From an uncultured Porphyromonadaceae bacterium (lineage in GTDB: Bacteria; Bacteroidota; Bacteroidia; Bacteroidales; Muribaculaceae): a DNA stretch of 64,000 bases. A program made the position numbers and the translations under genes. Below are positions 16,151 to 24,506 of the stretch, one piece after another; within the stretch, counting starts at the first letter, position 1, and each line of letters begins with the position of its first letter. The stretch is taken from contig UQER01000012.1 of assembly GCA_900540205.1 (NCBI GenBank), forward strand, positions 1 through 64,000. Direction: 5' to 3'. The notes beneath the pieces were generated by a model. That model worked only from the letters and a program-made list of their open reading frames with translations, was not told the DNA's origin and made no database searches.

Positions 16151-17695
16151 ATGGCACAACAAGAAGATGTGTTTAAAAAGATAGTATCCCATGCCAAGGA
16201 GTATGGGTTCGTTTTTCCCTCGAGTGAAATCTACGATGGCCTATCGGCCGTTTACGATTACGGCCAGAACGGCGTTGAACTCAAGAACAACATCAAACGC
16301 TACTGGTGGGAAGCAATGACTCTGCTCCACGAGAACATTGTCGGAATCGACTCGGCCATTTTTATGCACCCGACCATCTGGAAAGCATCAGGTCACGTCG
16401 ATGCCTTCAACGATCCCCTCATAGACAACCGCGACTCTAAGAAACGCTACCGCGCCGACGTGCTCATCGAAGAGCAGATTGCAAAAATCGACGATAAGAT
16501 TGAAAAGGAAGTGGCCAAAGCCGCAAAACGTTTCGGCGAGAGCTTTGACGAAGCCATGTTCCGCCAGACAAACCCTCGCGTCCTTGAACATCTGGCAAAA
16601 CGCGACGCACTGCATCAGCGCTTCTCCGACGCCATGAACGCCAACGACCTCGACGAACTCCGCCAGATCATCATCGACGAGGAGATTGTCGACCCCATCA
16701 GCGGCACAAAGAACTGGACCGACGTGCGCCAGTTCAACCTCATGTTCAAAACCGAGATGGGTTCCACAGCCGACGGCGCCATGACCGTGTTTCTGCGCCC
16801 CGAAACAGCCCAGGGCATCTTCGTCAACTACCTCAACGTGCAGAAAACCGGCCGCATGCGCATCCCCTTCGGCATCGCACAGATCGGCAAGGCGTTCCGC
16901 AACGAAATCGTGGCCCGTCAGTTCATCTTCCGCATGCGCGAGTTCGAACAGATGGAAATGCAGTTCTTCGTACGCCCCGGATCCGAACTGGAGTGGTTCA
17001 ACAAATGGAAGGAAACCCGCCTGAAATGGCACAAGGCCCTCGGTCTGGGCGATGCGAAATATCGTTACCACGACCACGAGAAACTCGCCCACTATGCCAA
17101 CGCCGCCACCGACATCGAGTTCCAGATGCCCTTCGGATTCAAGGAAGTTGAGGGAATCCACTCCCGCACAAACTTTGACCTCTCGCAGCATGAGAAATTC
17201 TCAGGCAAGAAAATCCAGTATTTCGACCCCGAGCTCAACGAAAGCTACGTGCCTTACGTGATCGAGACCTCAATCGGCGTGGACCGCATGTTCCTGAGCG
17301 TGCTCTGCTCAAGCTACGAGGAACAGGCCCTTGAAGGCGGCGACACCCGCGTGGTGCTCCATCTCCCCGAGGCTCTTGCACCTGTGAAATGCGCCGTCAT
17401 GCCCCTCGTTCGTAAGGACGGACTGCCCGAAAAGGCCCGCGAGATTGTCAACGACCTTAAATTCGATTTCAACACCCACTACGAGGAGAAGGACTCCATC
17501 GGCAAGCGCTACCGCCGTCAGGATGCCATCGGCACCCCCTTCTGCATCACCGTGGACCATCAGACACTGGAGGACAACACCGTCACACTCCGCGAGCGCG
17601 ACTCAATGGAGCAGAAACGCGTGAACATCGCCGACCTCCACGCCCTCATCCACGACCGTGTAAGCCTCAATTCACTGCTGCGCAAACTGGCCTAA
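16151..17695 (+). CDS. glyS: Glycyl-tRNA synthetase (alpha2 type)
   Basis: 514 residues, the single-chain dimeric class II form. Class II motif 2 lies in IAQIGKAFRNEIVARQFIFRMREFEQMEMQ and motif 3 in ETSIGVDRMFL; the N-terminal YGFVFPSSEIYDG opening and the C-terminal anticodon-binding domain (about 405-510, KCAVMPLVRKDGLPEKA) are typical. It charges tRNA-Gly in the cytoplasm. Followed 51 bases later by LemA. Confidence 0.97.
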   Translation: MAQQEDVFKKIVSHAKEYGFVFPSSEIYDGLSAVYDYGQNGVELKNNIKRYWWEAMTLLHENIVGIDSAIFMHPTIWKASGHVDAFNDPLIDNRDSKKRYRADVLIEEQIAKIDDKIEKEVAKAAKRFGESFDEAMFRQTNPRVLEHLAKRDALHQRFSDAMNANDLDELRQIIIDEEIVDPISGTKNWTDVRQFNLMFKTEMGSTADGAMTVFLRPETAQGIFVNYLNVQKTGRMRIPFGIAQIGKAFRNEIVARQFIFRMREFEQMEMQFFVRPGSELEWFNKWKETRLKWHKALGLGDAKYRYHDHEKLAHYANAATDIEFQMPFGFKEVEGIHSRTNFDLSQHEKFSGKKIQYFDPELNESYVPYVIETSIGVDRMFLSVLCSSYEEQALEGGDTRVVLHLPEALAPVKCAVMPLVRKDGLPEKAREIVNDLKFDFNTHYEEKDSIGKRYRRQDAIGTPFCITVDHQTLEDNTVTLRERDSMEQKRVNIADLHALIHDRVSLNSLLRKLA

Positions 17696-17746
17696 TCCAG
17701 CCCCTCCCTCTCCTCACTCTCTTCAACAATAAAAACTACTTACAAA

Positions 17747-18352
17747 ATGAACAAGAAATTAATCACCACCGTAATAGTGGCCGTCGTAATCCTCATCCTC
17801 TTCGGAGGCGGCTGCTCGTCCTACAACGGAATGGTCGACGCCGACCAGGCTGTACAGAAGCAATGGGGACAGGTTGAGAACCAGTACCAGCGCCGTGCCG
17901 ACCTCATACCTAACCTCGTGAACACCGTAAAGGGTTACGCTGCACATGAAAGCTCCACGCTCCAGAATGTGACCGATGCACGTGCCGGACTTACAAAGGC
18001 ATACAACGACGCACAGGCCATCACCCCCGAGCAGGCACAGGCCAACATCGAGGCATACCAGCAGGCGCAGAGCAATCTCAAAGGCGCTCTCGACATCTAT
18101 GTGAACGCCGTCCGCGAGGCATACCCTGACCTCAAGGCCAACGAAAACTTCCTCAACCTGCAGGCACAGCTGGAAGGCACCGAGAACCGTGTGAGCACAG
18201 AGCGCCAGCGCTACAACGAAGCTGTGGAAGTCTATAACCGCAAGGTGCTCCGTTTCCCCGGCAACATCTTCGCCAAACTGTTCGGCTTCGACTCCAAAGA
18301 GATGTTCAAGGCCGAGGAAGGCGCACAGCGTGCCCCCAAAGTGGAATTCTAA
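17747..18352 (+). CDS. lemA: LemA family membrane protein
   Basis: 201 residues. One N-terminal membrane segment (about 5-23) followed by the antiparallel helical LemA domain: WGQVENQYQRRADLIPNLVN and the repeated long helices up to FGFDSKEMFKAEEGAQ. LemA proteins form envelope-anchored helical bundles; their biochemical job is unclear. The Cys in GGGCSS near residue 23 could be lipid-modified instead of lying in a membrane anchor. Co-directional with glyS and the FKBP gene. Confidence 0.92.
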   Translation: MNKKLITTVIVAVVILILFGGGCSSYNGMVDADQAVQKQWGQVENQYQRRADLIPNLVNTVKGYAAHESSTLQNVTDARAGLTKAYNDAQAITPEQAQANIEAYQQAQSNLKGALDIYVNAVREAYPDLKANENFLNLQAQLEGTENRVSTERQRYNEAVEVYNRKVLRFPGNIFAKLFGFDSKEMFKAEEGAQRAPKVEF

Positions 18353-18387
18353 GAGTGCGTTTGAATTTAAAACCTCAGTAACCTAAA

Positions 18388-18936
18388 GTGAAAAAAATCC
18401 TCTTCATGCTCGGCATTGCCGCCTTTGCCCTCTCTTCGTGCACCAGCGACGACAATGACGACACGCTCCAGCAATATCAGGCATGGCACGATTCCAATGT
18501 GGCATGGATCAACTCCGAGCTGCAGCGTACCAATCCTGACGGCACCTCCTTCTACCAGCCCGTCACTCCGGCATGGGCTGTAGGACAGAAAATCTACGTC
18601 CACTGGTTCAACGACCGCGCCGCTACGGCAGGAAACGTCACCCCGTTCGAGACCTCATGGGTTAGCACACACTATGAGGGCTATCTCTATGACGGCACGC
18701 TGTTCGACGAATCGAAAGGCAAAACCGCCGATGACCTTTTCACCGGCCGTGTCAACCAGTTCATTGCCGGTTGGCAGATTGCTCTCCAGAACATGCATGT
18801 GGGCGACACAGTGCAGATTATCGTTCCCTACGACCTTGCCTACGGACAAAGCGGAAGCGGAAGCATCCCTCCCTATTCCGCCCTTCGGTTCAACATGCGT
18901 CTGATGGATGTTCCAGGCTATGAGGCGCGCCCCTGA
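18388..18936 (+). CDS. FKBP-type peptidyl-prolyl isomerase lipoprotein
   Basis: 182 residues with a GTG start (no in-frame ATG would keep the signal). Lipobox LSSC puts the anchored Cys at residue 18. The FKBP domain (about 90-180) shows THYEGYLYDGTLFDES, VNQFIAGWQIALQNMHVGD and PYDLAYGQSGSGSIPPYSAL, the usual drug/proline-binding pocket. It speeds proline isomerisation in exported proteins. Gap of 35 bases to lemA, so probably the last gene of glyS-lemA-FKBP. Confidence 0.9.
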   Translation: MKKILFMLGIAAFALSSCTSDDNDDTLQQYQAWHDSNVAWINSELQRTNPDGTSFYQPVTPAWAVGQKIYVHWFNDRAATAGNVTPFETSWVSTHYEGYLYDGTLFDESKGKTADDLFTGRVNQFIAGWQIALQNMHVGDTVQIIVPYDLAYGQSGSGSIPPYSALRFNMRLMDVPGYEARP

Positions 18937-18960
18937 CAAGTAAACCCTACACACAATAAA

Positions 18961-19013
18961 CGCTGCCGCATGAAAGCGGAATCGCATCGGATTCCGGCCT
19001 TCATGCGGCAGCG
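18961..19013. terminator. Strong bidirectional terminator
   Basis: Arms CGCTGCCGCATGAA and TTCATGCGGCAGCG, with further pairing GGAATC/GATTCC inside; T-rich flanks on both strands (CTTATTT on +, TTTATTG on -). Serves the FKBP gene and the convergent ilvA. Confidence 0.85.
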
Positions 19014-19041
19014 CTTATTTGTACGTTTATGACCGATGCCT

Positions 19042-20244
19042 TCAGTTCAGCACCTTGTATCCGGCAGAGGTCAGGGCATTCTTTATCTGTGCGATATGCT
19101 CCTCATTGAGGGTTTCAAGCTCGAGATGCAGCATGCACGAATTGATTTCGGTTGCTGCGGCCACACGCTCGTGGTTTACGCCAAGTATATTTCCGCCTGT
19201 GTCGCCCACGATTTTCAGCACGGCCGACAGTTCGCCCGGTTTGTCGCGCAGCTCCATTTCAAGCTGACACACACGGCCGGTCTTTGCAAGGCCGCGGGTA
19301 ATGATGCGGTTGAGAATGTTAACATCTATGTTACCACCGGAAACCAGGCAAACCACCTTCTTCCCTTCAAGCGGCAGCTTGTTGAACATGGCGGCAGCAA
19401 CAGCGGTGGCACCTGCGCCTTCCGACACAAGTTTCTGCTTCTCAAGCAGGGCAAGGATTGCAGCGGCAATCTCGTCATCGCTCACTGTCACAATCTCGTC
19501 GACATACTTCTGGCAGAATTCAAATGTATTTTCACCCGGTTCCTTCACTGCGATACCGTCGGCGATGGTCGACACGCTCGCAAGCCGCTCGCGATTCTTT
19601 GTGCACAACGATTTTACCATTGAAGGCGCACCTTCGGCCTGAACGCCATACACCTTTATGTCAGGGCGAAGGGTCTTCACGGCGAAAGCCACACCGGAAA
19701 TCAGACCGCCGCCACCTACAGGCACTACTATCGCCTCAACATCGGGCATCTCCTCGAGAATCTCAAGTCCGATTGTACCCTGTCCGGCAATCACCAGCGG
19801 GTCATCGAACGGATGCACAAACGTATAGCCGTGCTTGTCGCGCAACTCCAGCGCCTTGTTATAAGCGTCATCATAGACACCGGGCACGAGGCACACCTCG
19901 GCTCCAAGTCTCTTAGTCGCCTCGATTTTCGAAATGGGTGCGCCGGCAGGCAGGCAGATAAGCGATTTGATGCCGTTGTGAGTGGCACCGAGCGCCACTC
20001 CCTGGGCATGATTGCCGGCAGAGCAGGCTATCACACCGCGTTTCTTCTCCTCGTCGCTCAGCTGCGAAATCTTGTAATACGCACCGCGGAGCTTGAACGA
20101 GCCTGTGTGCTGCAGATTCTCCGGTTTCAGATATATCCGGCACGTCGGTGAAAGCGAAGTCGGACCAACAATTTTCGGATGGCGCGCCACATCCTTGAGC
20201 ACCATCTGGGCGCGGTAAACCTCGCCGATATTAAGTTCTGACAT
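19042..20244 (-). CDS. ilvA: Threonine ammonia-lyase with ACT domain
   Basis: 400 residues. PLP lysine in TGSFKLRGAY (K51), phosphate/glycine loops SAGNHAQGVA and PVGGGGLISGV, and a C-terminal ACT-like domain (about 325-400: CQLEMELRDKPGELSAVLKI). Deaminates threonine to 2-oxobutanoate. Length and the single ACT domain resemble the shorter catabolic/biosynthetic enzymes of anaerobes, so feedback behaviour cannot be read off. Last gene of the nfn-ilvA unit, 55 bases after nfnB. Confidence 0.93.
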   Translation of the reverse strand: MSELNIGEVYRAQMVLKDVARHPKIVGPTSLSPTCRIYLKPENLQHTGSFKLRGAYYKISQLSDEEKKRGVIACSAGNHAQGVALGATHNGIKSLICLPAGAPISKIEATKRLGAEVCLVPGVYDDAYNKALELRDKHGYTFVHPFDDPLVIAGQGTIGLEILEEMPDVEAIVVPVGGGGLISGVAFAVKTLRPDIKVYGVQAEGAPSMVKSLCTKNRERLASVSTIADGIAVKEPGENTFEFCQKYVDEIVTVSDDEIAAAILALLEKQKLVSEGAGATAVAAAMFNKLPLEGKKVVCLVSGGNIDVNILNRIITRGLAKTGRVCQLEMELRDKPGELSAVLKIVGDTGGNILGVNHERVAAATEINSCMLHLELETLNEEHIAQIKNALTSAGYKVLN

Positions 20245-20299
20245 AAATATGTTTATGTTTAAATTGTAAGGGCAACTTATTGTTACTTCTGATTATGCA

Positions 20300-21757
20300 T
20301 TATTTGTTCAGCAGGGCATCCGCCATTGCGGCCGCAGCCTTGCGTCCGTCGCCCATGGCCAGAATCACTGTGGCACCTCCGCGCACAATGTCGCCTCCGG
20401 CATAAAGCAGCGGCAACGAGGTCTGCAGAGTATCCTCATTCACGGCCAACGTGCCGCGGCGGGTCACTTCCAGCCCCTCGATTGAGTTTGGAATGAGCGG
20501 ATTGGGCGACACACCCACGCTCACAATAACTTCATCCACGTCGAGCGTCACTACATCCCCCTCTACCGGCACAGGCGAACGGCGCCCTGAAGCATCAGGC
20601 TCGCCAAGTTCCATGCGCTGCAGGCGCATGGCCTTCACGTGCCCCCGCTCGTCGGCAAAGTATTCCACCGGATTGTGGAGCGTAAGGAAAGTAACACCCT
20701 CCTCCTTGGCATGACGCACCTCCTCCACACGCGCAGGCATCTCGGCCTCGCTGCGGCGGTAGACTATATAAACCTCCTCGGCACCCATGCGGCGTGCCGT
20801 GCGGCATGAATCCATGGCGGTATTGCCGCCGCCAATCACTGCCACTCGGTGTCCGCGGATCACCGGGGTTGACCAGCCGGGACGGCCGGCGCCCATAAGG
20901 TTGACGCGCGTGAGATATTCGTTGCTCGACATCACACCCACGTAATTTTCGCCTGGAATCCCCATGAAGCGGGGCAATCCGGCTCCCGATGCCACAAACA
21001 CACCCTTAAAATCGCGGGCGAGAAGGTCATCGTAGCTTATGGTCTTTCCCACCACGCAGTCGGTCATGAATTTCACACCCATCTGTTCGAGGGCACGAAT
21101 CTCCACATCCACCACCTCGTTGGGCAGACGGAATTCGGGGATACCGTATTTGAGCACCCCACCAATCTCATGCAGAGCCTCGTAGACGTGCACTTCAAAA
21201 CCGCGTTTGGCCATATCGCCGGCAAATGAGAGAGAGGCAGGACCGGAACCCACCACAGCCACTTTGATACCGTTGGCTGCCTCACGTGCCGGCAAAGCCG
21301 CATTGCCTGACAGCCTTTCGGTGTCGGCGGCGAATCGCTCGAGGTAACCTATGGCCACCGGCTCCTTCTTCATCTTGTTGTAGATGCACTTCGACTCGCA
21401 CTGACGTTCCTGCGGACAAACTCGGCCGCATACGGCCGGAAGCGCGCTCGTCTCTTTCAGCACAATGGCTGCATCCCCGAAGTTTTCACGTTCTATGTTC
21501 TTTATGAAGCCGGGGATATTGATTCCGACCGGACATCCGGTGACACACTGCGGATCGGGGCAATCGAGGCAACGTGTGGCCTCGAGCACAGCCTGCTCAC
21601 GGCTGAGCCCCTGATTGACTTCCTCATTGCATGTCACGCGATAATCAGGCGCCAGCTCTGTCATTTTCGCACGCGGAATTGCCGAGCGCTCTTTTGCTGT
21701 GTGAGCCTTCCGGAGTTCTTCACGCCAGGCGGCATCACGGGGTGATATGGTAGACAT
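20300..21757 (-). CDS. nfnB: NfnB/GltD-like FAD and Fe-S subunit of NADH-dependent ferredoxin:NADP oxidoreductase
   Basis: 485 residues. N-terminal Cys clusters for two [4Fe-4S] centres (CLDCPDPQCVTGCPVGINIP and CGRVCPQERQCESKC), then two Rossmann folds: FAD site VAVVGSGPASLSFAGDMAKRG and NADPH site VAVIGGGNTAMDSCRTARRMG. This is the GltD/NfnL architecture often annotated as glutamate synthase small subunit. The adjacent gene 33 bases upstream encodes the partner NfnA, and no large glutamate synthase subunit is present, so the NfnAB electron-bifurcating transhydrogenase reading is preferred. Confidence 0.88.
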   Translation of the reverse strand: MSTISPRDAAWREELRKAHTAKERSAIPRAKMTELAPDYRVTCNEEVNQGLSREQAVLEATRCLDCPDPQCVTGCPVGINIPGFIKNIERENFGDAAIVLKETSALPAVCGRVCPQERQCESKCIYNKMKKEPVAIGYLERFAADTERLSGNAALPAREAANGIKVAVVGSGPASLSFAGDMAKRGFEVHVYEALHEIGGVLKYGIPEFRLPNEVVDVEIRALEQMGVKFMTDCVVGKTISYDDLLARDFKGVFVASGAGLPRFMGIPGENYVGVMSSNEYLTRVNLMGAGRPGWSTPVIRGHRVAVIGGGNTAMDSCRTARRMGAEEVYIVYRRSEAEMPARVEEVRHAKEEGVTFLTLHNPVEYFADERGHVKAMRLQRMELGEPDASGRRSPVPVEGDVVTLDVDEVIVSVGVSPNPLIPNSIEGLEVTRRGTLAVNEDTLQTSLPLLYAGGDIVRGGATVILAMGDGRKAAAAMADALLNK

Positions 21758-21790
21758 CTCTATTTATCGTTTTATTGTTAGAGCCACGCC

Positions 21791-22567
21791 TCACGGACGC
21801 AGACGCATTATCATTTCGTCAAAATCAACCTGATGGGCATCGAATTCCGGTCCATCCACACACACGAAGCGCATCTTGCCGCCCACCGTGACACGACAGG
21901 CCCCGCACATTCCGGTTCCGTCAACCATGATGGTGTTGAGCGAACAGATGGTGGGGACATCGTATTTCTTTGTGAGCAACGACACGAATTTCATCATCAC
22001 GGCCGGCCCGATGGTGCATACAAGGTCAACCTTCTCGCGGGCTATCACTTTTTCAAGGCCGTTGGTTACCAGACCTTTCTCGCCGTATGAACCGTCGTCG
22101 GTCATAATGATAACCTCGTCCGAATGTTTGCGAACCTCATCCTCGAGAATAATCAGATCCTTTGTGCGTGCCGCAAGAATGGAAATCACCTTGTTGCCGG
22201 CTGCTTTCATGGCCTTGAGTATCGGAAGCAGCGGAGCCACACCGACACCGCCGCCACAGCATACAACAGTGCCGTAGGAAGCTATGGCAGTGGCACGACC
22301 CAACGGGCCGACCACGTCATGAAGATACTCGCCCGGCTCCTTGGCGCAGATTGCCGCGGTGGAATCGCCCACAGCCTGCACCACAAGGGTTATCGTACCG
22401 CGTCGTTCATCGGCATCGGCAATGGTGAGAGGTATGCGCTCCCCTTTTTCGTCGCAGATCACGATCACGAAATGACCGGGACGGCGCGAATGGGCAATCA
22501 GCGGTGCTTCCACCACAAGCTGCACAACCTTTTCGGAAAAATGTTTTTTCTCGAGGATTTTATTCAT
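21791..22567 (-). CDS. nfnA: NfnA, sulfide dehydrogenase/DHODB-like FAD and [2Fe-2S] subunit
   Basis: 258 residues. N-terminal FAD-binding barrel (to about 95, with PGEYLHDVVGPLGRA), NAD-binding Rossmann domain (CCGGGVGVAPLLPILKAM) and a C-terminal Cys cluster (CSLNTIMVDGTGMCGACRVT...FVCVDGPEF) binding one [2Fe-2S] centre, as in dihydroorotate dehydrogenase electron-transfer subunits. With NfnB it would couple NADH and reduced ferredoxin to NADPH formation. First gene of the operon nfnA-nfnB-ilvA. Confidence 0.88.
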   Translation of the reverse strand: MNKILEKKHFSEKVVQLVVEAPLIAHSRRPGHFVIVICDEKGERIPLTIADADERRGTITLVVQAVGDSTAAICAKEPGEYLHDVVGPLGRATAIASYGTVVCCGGGVGVAPLLPILKAMKAAGNKVISILAARTKDLIILEDEVRKHSDEVIIMTDDGSYGEKGLVTNGLEKVIAREKVDLVCTIGPAVMMKFVSLLTKKYDVPTICSLNTIMVDGTGMCGACRVTVGGKMRFVCVDGPEFDAHQVDFDEMIMRLRP

Positions 22568-22642
22568 AGCAAGAAATGGTATTGACTTTCAGTATTTTGC
22601 AAGCCGCCATCACGCCTACGCGCATCCGGCTCGCATTACATG

Positions 22643-22674
22643 CAAATTTAAGTAAATTTAGAGATAGCCCGAAA
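22643..22674 (-). promoter_or_regulatory. nfnA promoter
   Basis: Minus strand: TTTC (22671-22674), 20 bases, TAAATTTG (22643-22650). One mismatch in the -33 box. The leader is about 70 bases; the rest of the gap to 22793 holds no gene. Confidence 0.6.
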
Positions 22675-22793
22675 CTTTTTCCAAAAAGTTTTTCACCCCT
22701 GCGCTTATACCGGCCTATAATCCCCTTATCCCAAATTATAATCCCCGTTTCAGTCTCGGCGGAACAGCGACCCGCATTTTCTGCACGCAAGAA

Positions 22794-22830
22794 AAACAGG
22801 CAGCCGGAGACGTGCCACGGCTGCCTGTTT
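22794..22830 (-). terminator. Terminator after the SRPBCC gene
   Basis: Thirteen perfect pairs (AAACAGGCAGCCG / CGGCTGCCTGTTT), with TTTTTC after it on the minus strand. Confidence 0.85.
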
Positions 22831-22918
22831 ATTCGAGCGAAGAGCCACCGCCCTATCGCGTATTCTTCTAATTCACTTTATCTTCAAAATCCTGAAATCC
22901 GCTTTTCCCTGACGACGT

Positions 22919-23497
22919 TTACGGCACCATGGCGCCTGACGACGGGTTGCGCGGGTGATTGGTGTGAGCCTCGTGATCCGTCACATACCCTATCAGGCCA
23001 TGCAGCCATTCTGTGTTGAAATTATCGATGGTGGCAGGATTCATGGTCATGAATTTCTTCACATCGTCCCCGAAAAGTACAATCTCACTTGTAGCCTGCA
23101 GAGAATGGTCGTGCAATTCGCACAGCAGACACGCTTGTACGAATGTGAAACGAATTCCTTCCAGCTGTCCTTTGCCGGTAGCCTCACCTTCGAAGGAAAT
23201 TCGCCCCGGACGGTCGGCCTTGGGCGGAACGGCCTCAAGCACATTGGCCACGAGCGAGAAGCGATCGGTGTTGACGATGAACTGCGCCTTGTGAAACAGG
23301 TGCGGGTCGGCAATAGTTATGTCGGTAAACTGAGTGTCGGCAATGTCACGGGTGAACCGCGGCCAGTCTGACAAATTCGTGAGATAAGGCCATACTTGCT
23401 CAGGGGTGACTTTGTCTGTCACGATGCGCGATGTGATGTGCGCATCAGCGTTCTCGGGAGCATGTTTCGGCGGCCAGTTTATGCGATCTGTAATCAT
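22919..23497 (-). CDS. SRPBCC-fold protein
   Basis: 192 residues. ITSRIVTDKVTPEQVWPYLTNLSDWPRFTRDI is the usual start of a START/polyketide-cyclase-like barrel; the middle (SLVANVLEAVPPKADRPGRI; IRFTFVQACLL) forms the strands around a lipid-like pocket and a long C-terminal helix follows. Such proteins bind small hydrophobic ligands; function here unknown. The ATG at 23497 is chosen over an in-frame TTG at 23578 because a -7 box overlaps that TTG. Single gene with its own terminator. Confidence 0.78.
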   Translation of the reverse strand: MITDRINWPPKHAPENADAHITSRIVTDKVTPEQVWPYLTNLSDWPRFTRDIADTQFTDITIADPHLFHKAQFIVNTDRFSLVANVLEAVPPKADRPGRISFEGEATGKGQLEGIRFTFVQACLLCELHDHSLQATSEIVLFGDDVKKFMTMNPATIDNFNTEWLHGLIGYVTDHEAHTNHPRNPSSGAMVP

Positions 23498-23575
23498 AGC
23501 TTCTGTGGTTTGGATTATTCTATTATTATCAACAACCCAATTCCCCCAAAGTTCGTTATCGGCCGGCGGAATATG

Positions 23576-23583
23576 CAAACATA
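23576..23583 (-). promoter_or_regulatory. -7 box of the SRPBCC gene
   Basis: TATGTTTG on the minus strand, perfect TAnnTTTG, about 80 bases ahead of the chosen ATG; it lies just beyond the stop codon of the acetyltransferase gene. Confidence 0.5.
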
Positions 23584-23592
23584 CAGATAAAG

Positions 23593-24147
23593 TCAGAGCC
23601 TTACGCCGTAGACTTGGGCGTGGAGAGCGTCAATAATGCCGGATGCGTCCGCCCGCGATATTCCGTATGTGGCCATCAATAGCAATGGCACCGCCGACTG
23701 ACCGGGTGCGTACGGCGGTTGCATGTAGTCCACATCATCCCACAGTTCAAAGCCGTTACGCCGGTAGAATCCGATACGTCGACGCGCAATATCGGTATCG
23801 GGATGCTCCACCTCGAGTAATACAGGTTTATCGCTTTGCGTGAGAAATGTCTGTAGGATGGCGGAACCGATGCCGGCACCGCGCATATGCGGATCTGTGG
23901 CAAAATGCTCTACGTACAGGCACATCCCGAGATCCCAGCAGGTGATAAATCCGGTGGGCGTCCGGTTTCCGTCGGTGGCCAGCAGGCACCTGAATCTGCC
24001 GTTATTGTCGGTGTTGTTGCGTTGAGCGGCAAGCGGCCGCCGTTCGTCAGGCGGAAATGCATCCACAAACAGCTTCTCGACAAAGGAGTAGGCTGAATGA
24101 TTTGTTTTTATCGGAGTGAGGTTGACGGAGGGTGGTGTAAGATTCAT
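23593..24147 (-). CDS. GNAT-family N-acetyltransferase
   Basis: 184 residues starting MNLTPPSVNLTPIK. GNAT hallmarks: strand/loop CLYVEHFATDPHMRGAGIGSAIL with the acetyl-CoA pyrophosphate loop RGAGIG, then PVLLEVEHPDTDIARRRIGFYRRNGFEL and a final YMQPPYAPGQSAVPLLLM. Substrate unknown. The longer in-frame start at 24258 runs almost into the tRNA gene and is rejected. It may be transcribed with the upstream tRNA. Confidence 0.85.
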   Translation of the reverse strand: MNLTPPSVNLTPIKTNHSAYSFVEKLFVDAFPPDERRPLAAQRNNTDNNGRFRCLLATDGNRTPTGFITCWDLGMCLYVEHFATDPHMRGAGIGSAILQTFLTQSDKPVLLEVEHPDTDIARRRIGFYRRNGFELWDDVDYMQPPYAPGQSAVPLLLMATYGISRADASGIIDALHAQVYGVRL

Positions 24148-24273
24148 AGCGGATTGTTGCGGAATGTTATGTCGGATACTCGGGCCGAGCGTCGCTGCGT
24201 AACGGGTTCTGGTGCCGGGGAGCGGTGATACGAAAAAGGCGATATGCCGTTTTGACAAATCGCCTTTCTAACC

Positions 24274-24348
<75 letters not shown>

Positions 24349-24362
24349 ATGTTTTGTGAGTG

Positions 24363-24393
24363 CAAAGGTAGGAGTTATTTGCGAAACCTCAAA
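24363..24393 (-). promoter_or_regulatory. tRNA-fMet promoter
   Basis: Minus strand: TTTG (24390-24393), 19 bases, TACCTTTG (24363-24370). Both boxes are perfect and end 15 bases before the tRNA. Confidence 0.75.
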
Positions 24394-24506
24394 ATTTATC
24401 GCGATAAAATTATGTTAATTTTGCCTAAACGCTGAGCTATGCACGTGGGTGCGTCGCAAAATGGAGTCGCATGACGAGGTTGTGATGCCAGTTGGGCGTT
24501 GCGTTT

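Noticed and set aside
20300..21757. Annotation as glutamate synthase small subunit
   Set aside because: No large subunit nearby, while the NfnA partner is adjacent; the NfnB reading fits better, though sequence alone cannot exclude the other.
24416..24423. TAATTTTG on the plus strand resembling a -7 box
   Set aside because: No plus-strand gene follows; likely chance in A/T-rich sequence.
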